This document shows positions 34,729-46,698 of a stretch of DNA of 64,000 bases, one piece after another. The notes under the pieces were generated by a model. That model was not told the DNA's origin, did no database searches, and saw only the letters and a list, made by a program, of their open reading frames with translations. The position numbers and the translations under genes were made by a program. Origin of the DNA: Gordionus sp. m RMFG-2023. Its lineage: Eukaryota; Nematomorpha; Gordioida; Chordodea; Parachordodidae. Each line of letters starts with the position of its first letter. The stretch's first letter is position 1. Location of the stretch: assembly GCF_954871325.1 (NCBI RefSeq), contig NC_088778.1:24041120-24105119 (forward strand), written 5' to 3'.

Positions 34729-35177
34729 TTTATTTAAATAGTGATTTTAAACTCGACTTACAATATTAAATTTGTTAATTTTCAATTAATAAATCTTTAT
34801 ATTTATTTAATTAGGGTTATATAATAATTTAATTATTAAAAATCAATTAAACTTCAACTGTTAATTCTAAATTGATATTTAAACATTATGCATGGTATTG
34901 ATATTTTATTTTTAACAAAGAATTTGATTGCAAGCTGACATAGTGAAAATATAATTTATATGTATTAATCTAATCTAATAAAATTTAGGTAGTCTTATTA
35001 ATTTTTAAATAATAAAATTAAATCTATATATTACTTAATAAAATTATAATAAACAGGGGACAATCAAAAAGTTCTTTTTAGTTTAAGGGGATATTAAGGA
35101 ACCATTAAAAAAAAAATTTTTTTTGCTTCAGGGGGCTATTCGCGCCCCCTCTTCCTAGTGACGCCACTGAGTTAAAC

Positions 35178-35915
35178 AAATTTAAAAAGTCAATCTAGAT
35201 TAACACAATCTATATGGTCAAATGACTATATATAATAATTTTATTATCTGATCAAAATTTTTTATTCCATATTTCCAAAAATAAAAAAATATATTCAAAT
35301 TAAAACAAAAATTAATGAATCTGAATGCATGGGTTTTTTTATTTCTTTTCCCGCGTTATTTTTGTTTTTCTCTTTTTTTAATCTTCACTTCATATATTTC
35401 CATATATGACATCTTCCCTCTTTATCTCGATTTCCTCCTATCCTTGTGCCCTTTTTCCTTCTATGTAATTTTTCCCTCGTTACCTCGTCGTCTATTAATT
35501 TCTAACTTGTGAAACCTTTGTATTAATTTCTTCAGCTTCCCTCATCTCATTCTACTGTTTCAATATTGAATTCCCTACTACCCAAATATTACCCTTTTAA
35601 TCCCTCTTCTCTGGGATGTTATTTTTTCAATACTCTCTTCATAATGGACTCGTACACCAAAGCTACGATTCCTTTCATCCAACATACAATTTCGACTAAC
35701 AAATCCATTACTCCTCCATATCATCTATTCTATTCTTCTCTCCCTTTATGTTCTCTAACATGTCTTTTGTGTGTGATTAATCTTATATACGTGTACAGTT
35801 AGGCTTATATGTAATTAATGTTACAATAAGCTATTTAGTTTATGTGTGTTGGTTTATAATAATATATATGTTCTATTATGTGTAATTAGTGATAAAATTA
35901 TGCTTATGTCCATTT
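35178..35915. other. Spacer between hAT elements
   Basis: Pyrimidine-rich on the + strand from about 35315 to 35770, with several short Ser/Phe/Leu frames that lack any motif. No gene is supported. Confidence 0.5.
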
Positions 35916-36229
35916 CATTGGCGTACGCAGCGGGGGGGGGGCAGGGGGACAAATCTTCCCCAAAGCCAAAAAATGCAGATGCCGGATATATTTTTCAAAA
36001 ATATTATTGTTTATATTATTTTATATTTGTTAATATTTATTCGTATCTCATATTAAATATATATTTTATTACATTTATTATCACATTCATAAGTTATTTT
36101 ATCAATTAATTTCGATTTCAAGTTTTCCGGCGTAATATTTACTTATTATTTTCAAATTTTAGTGGCGTATTATTTATCTAAAGTTATAGTCAAATAATAA
36201 TTATTTCTGAAACTTCTGGTCCAACAGGG

Positions 36230-37549
36230 AAAAAGAAATTGCAACCTTGTCCAACGAGATAGAGCCTCTTCCATCAAGCACTAACAGCTATTAAGGAGTT
36301 AGAAGAGCCAATTATTTGCTATTACTGAAATATTACAATGGCCTGAAAGAAATATTTCCTCAGAAGCAAGAAAATTATTAAATTCAAGGCTTATTCCAAA
36401 TTTTATTTCTCATTAGAATGTATTATTTAATTATACAACTATTTTAAGTATTACTTTTCAAAAACATGACATTGATTTGATTAAGAAGATGAGTATAGAG
36501 GAGAGTATTTTATCAGAACTCAAGGAAATTAGGGCTAATGTTGATGAAGAATTTCATATTTTATATTTTATTGTTGAGTCAAAAGCAGAGCTATACGTGT
36601 TTAATATTTGTCTCCCTCGACTTGTAGCAAGGCAAGCTCATCGTTAAAACATTAATATAGGATCAGTAGAAGAGTATATCTTAGATGCAGATACATTTAT
36701 AACCAAAATAAATGAATTTTTAATATATCATGCAGCACTTACATCTGCAAATATTACTTCCACAAAAGCCTTCCCAACCTTTTTCAGATAATGATAGAAA
36801 AAAAAATTTGTTATATTATGAAGATGTTAAAGTATCTTATGATGCCTTACTAGGAATAACTATATTTATAAGATTAACTAAGTTGATATAGTCCCCAAAA
36901 ATGCTATGGATGCTCTGCATTATTTCAAACACATTTTAGATTAAATTCCCAATGTATTAAAAGGGTTTATAAACTCTTCCCATTAGTAAACTAATGAGAG
37001 AACACTCTCTTTTTTAAGAAGAATAACAGAGGCCTGCAGAAGTACCATTTGCAGGGCACGACCCGGATTTTTTTAAAGATTTTTTACGCTTTTTTTTAAA
37101 TTTTTTTTAGGCCGCTCGGCGTTTTTTTAAAATTTACAGGCTCGGCCTGGCTTTTTTTAAAATAAAATTTTCAGGCCCGGCCCGGATTTTTAAAAAATAA
37201 ATTATATTTATTTTTGATTTTTATAGCTAATAATAACGATTTCAAATATAGACTGTTTTAAAAAATACAGCCCGGCTTGAGTGTTTTTTTTAAAAAATTC
37301 AGGTCCGGCCGGGGTGTATTTTTAAAAAAATTTCGGGCTCGGCCCGGGTATATTTAAAAAAATTAAAATACTGTCCGGCCCAGGGGCCGGGCCTGCAGGT
37401 CTCTGAAAAACATACCAAGAAGTACAACATGTGAAAGTAGATTGAAAGGTTTGGATTTTTTGAATATTCATAGGCATTTGACGACAAGCAAGGATGAGAT
37501 AATTGAAAATTTAGCTCAATTCCAACGAAGATTGGATTTTACATTGTAA
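36230..37549 (+). pseudogene. hAT transposase C-terminal half, decayed and interrupted
   Basis: The + strand encodes SIEESILSELKEIRANVDEE, FHILYF, VESKAELYVFNICLPRLVAR and SVEEYILDADTFITKINEF, a region conserved in ZMYM1/52-kDa-repressor-like hAT proteins. Next come a decayed PKNAMDALHYF segment and the dimerisation tail. That tail is split by an insertion: a decayed SFLRRITEACRST lies at about 37000-37050, and RSTTCESRLKGLDFLNIHRH followed by LTTSKDEIIENLAQFQRRLD lies at 37414-37549. Several stops and frame changes are present. The N-terminal half is missing. Confidence 0.75.
37050..37412. mobile_element. GC-motif MITE inserted into the hAT dimerisation domain
   Basis: The block TGCAGGGCACGACCCGG ... 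GGGCCGGGCCTGCAGGTCTC breaks the transposase coding at the RST codons, and AGAAGTACMA occurs on both sides. Inside are many CCGGCCCGG/GGCTCGG motifs separated by A/T runs, the same architecture as the MITE at 56234-56636. The exact ends and target duplication are uncertain by about 20 bp. Confidence 0.6.
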
Positions 37550-37909
37550 ATATATAACATACAAAATACAATATTCCTAAGAAACTTTTTGTGTAAAGGC
37601 TCAAAAAATTCAAATTTCTATTTTGGGTCATTTAAGTGATTCTTTACATATAATTTTTTTATAATTCACATTAATTTAAAATTGTGTATTAGGAATAGTT
37701 ATTAGTCCTGATAAATTTATGCTTGATATTTTTAAAAAACAATAATATTTCTCAAAAAAATTTATTATCCCACCCCAGACCAAATTCCTGCGTACGCGCC
37801 TGGTCCAATTATAAACATAATTACAATAATATATAAGTTTTATTAATGTTTTATTCATACTAATTCTTATATAATCTCATGTACAGGGTTGCCAGGTCAA
37901 AATTTTCAA

Positions 37910-37995
37910 ATTGCGGGAGAAATTTGGTATTATGCGGGAGAAATTTGGTATTATGCGGGAGAAATATGAAAATTGCGGTAGAAATATAAAAATTG
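37910..37995. repeat. Short tandem subterminal repeat, 20-bp unit
   Basis: TGCGGGAGAAATTTGGTATTA-type units occur about three times in a row, then decay into TGCGGTAGAAATATAAAAAT. The GCGGGAG core recurs at the opposite end of the element (near 40760), as expected of subterminal transposase-binding repeats. Confidence 0.7.
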
Positions 37996-38349
37996 CTAAA
38001 AAAAATATTTTGCGGGCTGGCTGGGATTTTGAATTGACTTAATTATCCGCCTATTTTTTTTTAATAATTAGTTTATATAAATACAAAGTCGGTAACTATT
38101 TTTCAAAATAAAATAACATCTTGATTTATTAAAATATAATAATCAATAAAAAAAAAAACCACGATCTTTTTTAATATAAAAGAATGTAAACAAGATAAAA
38201 TTTTATTAAAATAACGATTTTAATTTTACAATTATAAATATATTTTATGCGAATGTCCCGCAAAACGACCGCGTGTGGAAATCTACCTTGTGTGTATAAT
38301 ATTATAGGGATAGGTGCTTAATTATCACTTATCACGTTTAAATACATAA

Positions 38350-38804
38350 TCCAAAAATAAGAAATAATACAGATGCAACTACAGTTGCGGCAATTGTAAT
38401 CACTTATCTTGTGGCACAACATTCACAGAGATACTTATCATCACAATGTTGGTAGAATTTTTTGCCATAATATTTAACGACTCTAATACAAAGAAAACTA
38501 TACTTGTAGAACAAAAATGAGCAAGGCTATCATCAATGTTTTACGATCTAAATCCAGGAGGCCAATTCTTGACGATTTGAAAGATGGGCATACATATGCA
38601 ATTCTAACAGATGCATCTATTAAGGAAAATATTAAAGTATTTTCCTTGATCCTTCGCTATTTCAACAAAATTAAGGTCGTTTCAATAAAACTATTAAATT
38701 TTTTTAACTCAAATAGTGAAAAATCCAAAGACATAGCTAACCATAAGGGTAAACTAAATATAGCAGATTCGAGATTATCAATAAATTGCATGTCAGCTTT
38801 CTGA
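38350..38804 (+). pseudogene. hAT transposase fragment, + strand copy
   Basis: The + strand encodes DATTVAAIVITYLVAQHSQR, then, after frame changes, KDGHTYAILTDASIKENIKV, FSLILRYFNKIKVVSIKLL and NSEKSKDIANH. This is the segment of KIAA1586-type hAT proteins around AILTDASN. The same segment is on the minus strand at about 40200-40560. Broken in several places. Confidence 0.65.
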
Positions 38805-39313
38805 TTTGATAATGCCTCAGTGAATTTGGTAAAAACAGAATGTATTTACAGAATTGAGTTAGCACAATGTTGGTTGCGATATGTTCCTAATACCACCCAT
38901 TGATAGAATTTTAAAATTTTATAAACCTTTAAAAAAATATTTCTTAAATAAAGATTATAAAAGCTGTCCTAACATTTTGAAAATTTTTTTCAATAATGAA
39001 TGGCAGAGGTATATTTAGGAATGATTTCACATGTATGCTGTTAATGTGTAGTTGCAATCAGAAGAATTTTAATAAAGATTTACAAAATTATGTTGAAGAT
39101 GTGTTCAATTTTACAGTTAATAATTGACAATAAATTTTATAGCGCCATTGCTAAAAATAAATTATATTTCATTTAAAATTTAATTAATAGAAATAAATGT
39201 TTACCGTCGTTATTGAGATATTTATAAAATTCCTGGAATGACATATTATATATTTGTTTAACCATTAGCTCGGCCTCTAATGTTGTTAAAGCAATCCGAT
39301 TTCTCTCCTTTAT

Positions 39314-40560
39314 TCAGGCAGTCCTCATCAGGCTAAAAATGCGCTCGGATGAGGCATTACATATTTTTTCCAAGCTTGGGGATTTATCGTTATTACGAAA
39401 AAATTCTACCCATTTCTCCTCTGCTTTTAGACCATCTAACTTTAAGTATTTTGGCGAATCATAAAAAATAAAGAGAATTACAATCTCCTCAAACAAGGCA
39501 TCAATGTCTTTCAGTATTTTTAATATATTTATTAAATTATAAAAACCATCAATTGATGGTATCAATTTTTAACTGTAGAGATGAACAGAGCTGTAGCATG
39601 ATTTTGTGAATTTTTTTTAATAAAGAATATTCTGATTGCAACTGAATATTAACTGCATGAAGTAGATTTCCTACATGAGAAACGAATCCCAAATATGCAT
39701 CTGCCATTTCATACTCGAAAAATTTTTCAAAATATTAGGACAGCTTTTAAAATCTCTATTTAAGAAGTTTTTTTAAGTTTGTAAAATTTTAAAATTCTAT
39801 CGATGGCAGGTATTAATGACAACCACCTGATAGATATATATCGCAACAACTCCCATCATTCCGAGTCAGACCACTTCACCAACTCTTTTAATTCCTTAAC
39901 TCTTTTAGTTGATGAACTAAATTCGTTAAAACATTTCATCACAATTATTTCGACATCCACAGATAGTATATTCATTGCCTTCTTGCAAGAATTATATGTA
40001 GTATATGGCATATACAGCCAATTGGTATTAATTCATTATTGTGCTGCCTCAATTCGGTAACTATGGTATTGGCCAAAATTTACAGAGGCATTATCAGCGC
40101 AGAAACTGACATGCCAATCATTGATAACCCTGAATCAGTTATATTTACAATTATGTGGCTAGCTACATCGTTGGATTTTCACTATCCGGGGAAAAAATTT
40201 TAACAGTTTTATTGAAATGTTCTTATTCTTGTTGAAATAGCCAAGTATTGAGGGAAATGTTTTAATATTTCAATTATTAGATGCATCTGTTAGAATTGCA
40301 TATGGATGCCTAGAATTGACCTCAAGGATTCAGGTACTAAAACACATGTGCTCATTTTTGTTCTGCGACAAGTAAGGTTTGCACTTATATTGGAGTCGTT
40401 AAATATCATGAGAAAGAGATTCGACCCATATTGTGATGATATAACTCTGTGAATGTTGAACTACATGATAGATGTATCCGATTTCCGTATATGTAGTTGC
40501 ATCTGTATTATTTATTATTTTTGAGAATATTTTTGTATTGCAATCGATGTTGATATACTT
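39314..40560 (-). pseudogene. hAT transposase fragment, minus-strand copy
   Basis: On the minus strand, in order: a decayed DATTYTEIGYIYHVVQHSQS segment, HPYAILTDAS, WHVSFCADNASVNFGQYHS, SIRWLSLIPAIDRILKF and the end CNASSERIFSLMRTA. It overlaps in content with the + strand fragment at 38350-38804 and continues to the dimerisation domain. Several stops and frame changes. Confidence 0.7.
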
Positions 40561-40802
40561 GTCTGTACTGACTTATATGAATGAAATGATGTTGATTTAT
40601 TTTTGGATAAAAATAAAACAGGATAGAAAAAAATTTACAAACTAGACATGTTTTTCGAATAAATATTTAAAGTTTATTTTAAAAATATAAAAATAATAAA
40701 TTAATGTCTCTCAAAATTATTTTATATATTAAAAACGTTAAAATACTTTTAAAAGAAATTGCGGGAGTCTCCCGCTGATGGGGGGGGGGCATGGCAATCC
40801 TG

Positions 40803-43800
40803 CTCATACTCCCAATTTAGATGTAGGTGATTACATAGCAGAGTTGTTAAAAGATACTTTTTAAATGGATCTAGACACAGATACATCATCTAAAAAGTTA
40901 TCTAGATCCAGATACAGATATATCGTATAAAAAGTTATCTTGATATAGATACAATTTTTTAAATCTATCTAGATAGATATACAATTTTTTAAATACTTTT
41001 ATATAAGCTTTGCATAAACCTAAATTAGGATTCTATTGTGAAATGTATGAAATGAGCTAAAAACTTTATTGACTAGATATCACATTTATCATAATATAAC
41101 TAAAATAATGATGTTTAGATTTTAATAATATATGAAAATATATGATTAAATTATTATTAATAATTATTAAATTTCATTAATAAAATATTTTCAAAGTTTT
41201 AGTATTTAAAGTATCCTCGTTTATCTGTAAAGACATTTTTAACTACATTAAAAGTCGTTCTACCAGGGTGCCTGAAGGAATTGTGGTGTTATATTTTATG
41301 AATAACAATTTTATATCAGGATATTAATTAAATACGAAAATCTCGACATTCATTTTCGAAATTTAAAATTGAGTATCAAAATTGAAATCATTTTAACAAT
41401 CATATTTAATACTGTAGAGTGCTGAAAAAAATTGGATACTTTACTTGAGAAAAAAAAAGCTTAAAATTTTATTGGAAGTATCAGAAGATCACATCTTTAT
41501 TTCAATAATATCCACAACGTTAACTTCCTTTGTTAACTCGCATTATCTTTCTTCAAGAATTTAGGATCTCACATCCGCAAGCATACTAACAATCTTCGAG
41601 AAGACTTCTTCCTCAGTCAGAGACTAATTTTATAGTTCCTTAAGACGAATTATCATAATTTTAATGAAAGTCTCTCTCATCTTCATTAGACTTCTCTTTA
41701 TTTCAAATATTCTTCGCTACATTTCTCACTGAATTTTTTTTTATATATAAAAATAAAACTTAATTTAAAAAAAAAATAGTAAATTTTAATAAAATTATAT
41801 GTTAAATCTTTGAAATTTATAAAATATTTCTAGAATTCTGTTTTTGGACATGTTTTTTATTGTTTAATTTATATTAAAAAAATTGTTAATATTTATTCAA
41901 TTTAATTTTTCATTATAATAAATTTTAATATATTTAAAAATGTTTGAAAAATATATAATAATACTATTTAAAAAAAGAACGGAGATGGTGTGACGCAGGG
42001 AAACAAAAATGAAAAAGGAACGTAAGCGTTGTCTATGATAGCTCTTTGGCTAAGCTTATTTATATGTTTTCTATTTCATTTATTAATATCGAAAGTGTTT
42101 TCTTTTGAAATCGCTAATCGGAACGAATTTTTGAAAGCCTTACTTACAATAAGTAATGGAGTCGTTAATTGTAGACCTATTATTGTTCGATTTTGAATGA
42201 ATCATTCATTTAGATTATGGAATGGACAATCCAATTTTTAAACACTTACAATATCTCCCAAAATATTCAAAACACCATGAAATCTATTAAAGATTTTATT
42301 CTTCTACTCCTCACATTACTCCCAAATTGGTAGATAAGATACCGGTGATATATATGACATGGGAGGTGGTTCGAAAAATTTGCAATAGAGTTCTCACGTC
42401 GGAGAAAATTATAGCGATTATGGAAAGGAAGACTGATGTATAATGGATATGTTTAACTGTATGAAAGAAATAAAGAAAGATAGATAGAAAGAAAGAAAAT
42501 TGAAGACACTTTTTGAAGTATAATAATTCTTAACTTATATTCAACAACACTAAAGATTAGTTTTTAATTATACTAGAATACAAAAACCATGATAAACCCA
42601 TCTCTAAACATAAATTTAAAAAAAAATAAGAATCTAGACTCAAGCCTTTGTACTATACGAAAGTTCGAACAAGAAGTTTGGATATGCTGAAAACATTAAT
42701 AATTAATACAATTGTCGCGCTGTCAATTTTCGAAACTTTGCCGAACATTAATGTAATATTCTTTGCCTATCACTCCCGTTCAAAAACCTGTATTTAAGTA
42801 CTATAATGCTATGTTTAATTGAAATTTTAAAAAAAGTTCTTGTTTGATTATAGGATCCTTTTAAGGGACTTAAAAATACGTAAAAAAACATGTTTTAAAA
42901 TGGTAAAGAAACATAAATTTTAAAACTTAAAGATATGTTTATTAAAATTAAAAAAATACATGTTTCTAATATAAACAATAGCAATGAGACTTAAAAAACG
43001 CAATAGGTCTCATTAATGATTTAGTCAAATAACTATTTTACAAATGTTTTGAACGACGAAAAAACAATCCATATTATCATTTACACAAAAATATACTTAT
43101 TAATTTTTTGAAACAATCTTTTAACTTATAAAATGGTGCATAATTTTTATTATGAAGTAATAAAAGTAAGATAATTTCTGTTCTATTAGCAACCAATATC
43201 CTAAATTCCACCAAACGAGTCAAAAATGGCTTGGGTTTGAAAATCGTGCTTATTTAATTTTTTAAAATTATATCAATTAAGTTAGTTAAAAAATGTTGGA
43301 AAATCATAAAAATCTGATTCTGACCTCTACAGATATCAATTAAAATCTTTTGCAGGGTAGACATCTAATTTGGATTTAGATAATTTTTTTAATTTTTCAT
43401 GAAACACACTTTTAAAATATTTATTATTTTGTCAAGAGCCTAGAATAAAGTTTGGTACAAAATATAATATGGTTTGATCAGGGTAATAAAGCGATTTAAA
43501 CGCTGAGTTGCAGACGCAAATAATTCTTTTCAAATGACATCTATACCGTTTCGCAATAGAAAAACATTTTAAAAACGCAAACTGGTTTCATTTTAATTTC
43601 TTTTGCTTGTTCATCCTTTTTTCGCGTGAAAGCCGACAAAAGACTTGATATCTAGATAAGAATAATAAATGGGTAGGAAGTAAAAATCTCTTCCTAGTTG
43701 TTTAATTATATGCAAATTGAATTTAATATTACAGGGTTTGCTGTTATTTTCGCGCAAAAACTCTTACTCAAAATATGTATACTTCTAAAGTATTTAATGG

Positions 43801-44897
43801 ACGAGGATGTTGAACAAATTGGATGACATAATAATTTTGGAAAATATTTCGCTAGTAATCAAGATAGCACATTTAATTAAGTATGAATGTCGGTTTATAA
43901 ATATTTTATTCCCTAATAGTATTTATCAATTTATTTAAGCCTATTATTTTATAAGCACTTTTCTTAACAATGAAACATTTTTTCTTCTTACACCATCTAG
44001 TTAGTTTCGCACCTGTTCGCTCTCTGAATGAAGTATCCTATTATTTTGCTTAGAGGCTAGGGTTTATTTCCTTCTTCTGCATCAGGGTATCACATTTGTA
44101 CTTTAGTCAAATTCTGTGACTCATAAGGTGATCTCATTCAGTGCTCAAAGTGGTCTTTAAAATTGCAAAACTTGGCAATTATATTTTTCTATTTAAATTA
44201 TCCAATTACAATTTCATTTCATATATAATTCTTTGCTAATTTTGTTAATCGATGTCGACCTAATTTGTCAAAGAAATTGAGCCAAAACTGACTAGTTGTA
44301 AACTAGTTCTTAAACTCAAGCTAAGAACGAGTTCGTTTTTTTAGAAATAAATAGAATAAAGAATAAGGGAAGGCTGGTTCTAACTAATTTTTTGGTAAAT
44401 ATCCGAATTTTTTTATGTATAAGCCTTATTTTCATTTTTATCATGGATTTGAGTCGTTTAATTCAATATTAAATCAAATAAAAATATCGAAATAATTTAA
44501 TAATATCCGTTATTTAAGTAATCATGTTGCTTTGACCAAATTTACAAATAGTTACCCTATAAAATATTAGAAAATGGCGTTTACCCTCTTCTCATGTATA
44601 TTTACTTTAAAAGTTTATAATAAAACTTAGAAAATTATCACTGATTTACCTTTCATCTTGCATATATAACGCAGGGTTAGTTTTGTTAATATTCATAGGG
44701 AAATATACTATGAATTTCGTCCAAGTCTCAACAACAGTAGGTTAGCCCTATATTTGTTAAACTTATAAAAATTCAAATTTATTCATTTTCCTTTTTCAAG
44801 AAATTTGAAATTTCATTTTGATATAATCTTATTCTTAATATATATTGAAATAGTATTTAAATATTATAATTTGAGTAAAAAATAATAATTTTATTTA
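40803..44897. other. 4 kb AT-rich stretch without recognisable genes
   Basis: A possible hAT-like end, AGCAGAGTTGTTAAAAGATAC, is at about 40842-40862. It is followed by degenerate TCTAGATCCAGATACA / AAAAAGTTATCT repeats to about 41000. A short (GAAA)n/(GATA)n tract is at 42465-42500. A C-rich-to-T patch at 41500-41720 shows no coding. Otherwise I see nothing supportable. Confidence 0.55.
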
Positions 44898-45021
44898 AAA
44901 ATATTCATTTTTTATATATCATTTAATTTAAAATTTGATTCAAATTATCTTATTAATTTTTTATTGTTAATACAATAATTATCTTCTTTATATAAATCAT
45001 TATTATATTATTTGAAAAAAA

Positions 45022-45420
45022 ATGTTAAAATATACAAGTAAACTCAAATTTGATAATTATTTTACAACAAATCCAATCTTAAAAATAAGTATTAATCATG
45101 TCTATTCTGACTCTAATACTGATCAGAGTTCAAAAAGCAACAAATTAGTTAAAAAAAATAATACTAATAACCAAAATTTTCCAATTAAATTTGCACTCAA
45201 AAACAGAGTGCGATTTTTTGATAAAAACAAATCTTCAACAAACATTTTATGATGTAAGTCAGATTCCGAAATCTGCAAAATTGAGTCACCCAAGGTTGCT
45301 GAGAATTTCTATTTTAATAGGAACAGGAACCTTAATATTCCAAGATCCGATTATATAAAGGAAAAGGATGTAACAAAGACCATCCGCAAATGTCAAGAGG
45401 ATTCACCTTCTTCCTCCCAA
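45022..45420 (+). pseudogene. Unrecognised reading frame, left arm copy
   Basis: The frame starts MLKYTSKLKFDNYFTTNPIL and runs 76 codons to a TGA. In the same frame beyond it, sequence such as CKSDSEICKIESPKVAENF and KEKDVTKTIRKCQEDSPSSS reads on to a CAA|GTAAAA at about 45420. The opposite arm has CAA where this copy has TGA. Composition is better mixed than random AT-rich frames. It may be an old exon or part of a mobile element. The differences between the two copies are largely amino-acid changing, which argues against selection on both. Confidence 0.35.
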
Positions 45421-45805
45421 GTAAAAACAACTTGTTTCTCCAATTTTACCACTCTCCCACAAACATGAAAGTTACCTATCTGGAAACCAAAATAAATAAA
45501 AAAGAGCATAAAAGAAAACAGACCGTATAAATTTTGGAATAAATGAGTATAAAAGTAGAAGAGAAGATAATAAATAACAACAAGGAACAACCCAGGTGAG
45601 AAATGTAAAGTTGATAGTAGAGTACAGAAATGTTTATAAGATCATAATAGAAAATTACTAGACAAAGAGAGTGGTAAAATTGGAGGAACAAGATGTTTTC
45701 ACTTGGGAGGAAGAGGGTGAATTCTCTTGATATTTGCCGATGGTCTTTGTTACATCCTTTTCCATTATATAATCGGATCTTGGAATGTTGAGTTTGCTGG
45801 ATATC

Positions 45806-46072
45806 CTATTTCAGCGAATCCATTTTGCAGATTTCAGTATCTGACTTACATTGTAAAATATTAGATGAAGATTTATTTTTATATCGCACTCTGTTGTTGA
45901 GTGCAAATTTTATTGGAAAATTTTGGCTAGTATTTTTTTTTAAAACTAATTTGTTGCTTTTTAAACTCTGATCAGTATAAGAGTCAAAATATACATGACT
46001 AATATTTATTTTTATGATTGGATTTGTTGGAAAATAATTATCAAATTTGAGTGTACTTGTATATTTTAACAT
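45806..46072 (-). pseudogene. Unrecognised reading frame, right arm copy
   Basis: The minus-strand frame begins MLKYTSTLKFDNYFPTNPII and continues 88 codons to SDTEICKMDSLK. It is the inverted-duplicate partner of 45022-45420, sharing DQS.KSNKLV and NFPIKFAL.NRVR. It ends at a stop where the left copy continues after a small length difference. No family recognised. Confidence 0.35.
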
Positions 46073-46195
46073 TTTTTTTCAAATTATATAATAGTGATTT
46101 TGTAAAGAAGATAATTATTGTATTAAAAATCAACAAATTATTAAGAAAATTTAAATCAAATTATAAACAAGATGATATAAATGAATATTATTAAA

Positions 46196-46698
46196 TTTTA
46201 TATCACTCAGAAGAAAATTAACCAATTGAACATATATAATTTTGAATAAAAATTGGACCAATTAGCTTTTCTCACATCTGTTATTTCAACTTACAAGTGA
46301 AATTTGCATACATCTCAAAACGCTTTAGAGCATATTACTCTAAAAATGTAACGATTACTTAATAGAGAAATATAACCTCTCTACCTCAAAAAATAGTTTA
46401 GAGTTACGTAAGCATTATTCAGAGCAGGTAACGGTTACATTTAATACTTCAAAAAATTTATCATTTATTTTGCTGCAAGCAATTTAAATAAGTAAAGGCA
46501 GTATAAACTATACACATCACACACAATAACTTATTTATATTATTGATCTAAATAAGTGTGTGATCAAAAGATATACTATATGAAATCAATTTTTTTTTTA
46601 ATTATGAACATAAATAAATCCTTTATTATCATTATATTTAATAAAAAAATATCACAAATTTAATACCACCAAAATATTTCCAAAATCAAATTGTAATA
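46196..46698. other. AT-rich spacer
   Basis: Nothing I can support; imperfect repeats of TTACG/TAACG around ACCTC at 46330-46440 only. Confidence 0.45.

Larger units (their letters stand above)
29187..35169. mobile_element. Complete-length hAT element with perfect 8-bp target duplication
   Basis: The left end, CAGGGGCGTCGCTAG (29187-29201), and right end, CTAGTGACGCCACTG (35155-35169), form an inverted pair with two mismatches. They are flanked by perfect 8-bp repeats AGTTAAAC at 29179-29186 and 35170-35177. At 5983 bp it is large for hAT. A transposase on the minus strand occupies 30.5-34.7 kb. G- and C-rich subterminal stretches lie at 29215-29280 and 35125-35150. The matched duplication and well-kept coding suggest a fairly recent insertion. 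Confidence 0.92.
35916..37802. mobile_element. hAT element, TIR-bounded, decayed
   Basis: The left end, CATTGGCGTACGCAGCGGGG (35916), and right end, CCTGCGTACGCGCCTG (to 37802), form an inverted pair. Flanking 8-mers GTCCATTT (35908-35915) and GTCCAATT (37803-37810) match at 7 of 8 positions. It carries a transposase relic on the + strand and a later GC-rich insertion near 37050-37412. Confidence 0.8.
37884..40802. mobile_element. hAT element with inverted internal duplication
   Basis: The left end, CAGGGTTGCCAGGTC (37884), and right end, GGCATGGCAATCCTG (to 40802), form an inverted pair. Flanking 8-mers CTCATGTA and CTCATACT share only the first five bases, so the target duplication is weak. 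Inside, GCGGGAGAAATTTGGTATTA is repeated at 37915-37975, and GCGGGAGTCTCCCGC lies near the right end. Transposase fragments from both ends point inward. Confidence 0.68.
44898..46195. repeat. Inverted duplication, ~0.55 kb arms, 210 bp loop
   Basis: 44898-45456 is the inverse of 45667-46195, with scattered substitutions and small gaps. The arms begin near AAAATATTCATTTTT and end at CCAATTTTACCACTCTC. Each arm carries the reading frame starting MLKYTS. The arms are too diverged for a very recent event. Confidence 0.82.

Noticed and set aside
35315-35802. Possible secreted peptide genes in a pyrimidine-rich patch
   Set aside because: Frames are Ser/Phe/Leu-rich from T/C composition only, with no start context, motif or splice pattern.
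41500-41720. Possible transposase or exon on the minus strand
   Set aside because: Frequent stops in all frames and no recognisable motif; better base mix alone is not enough.
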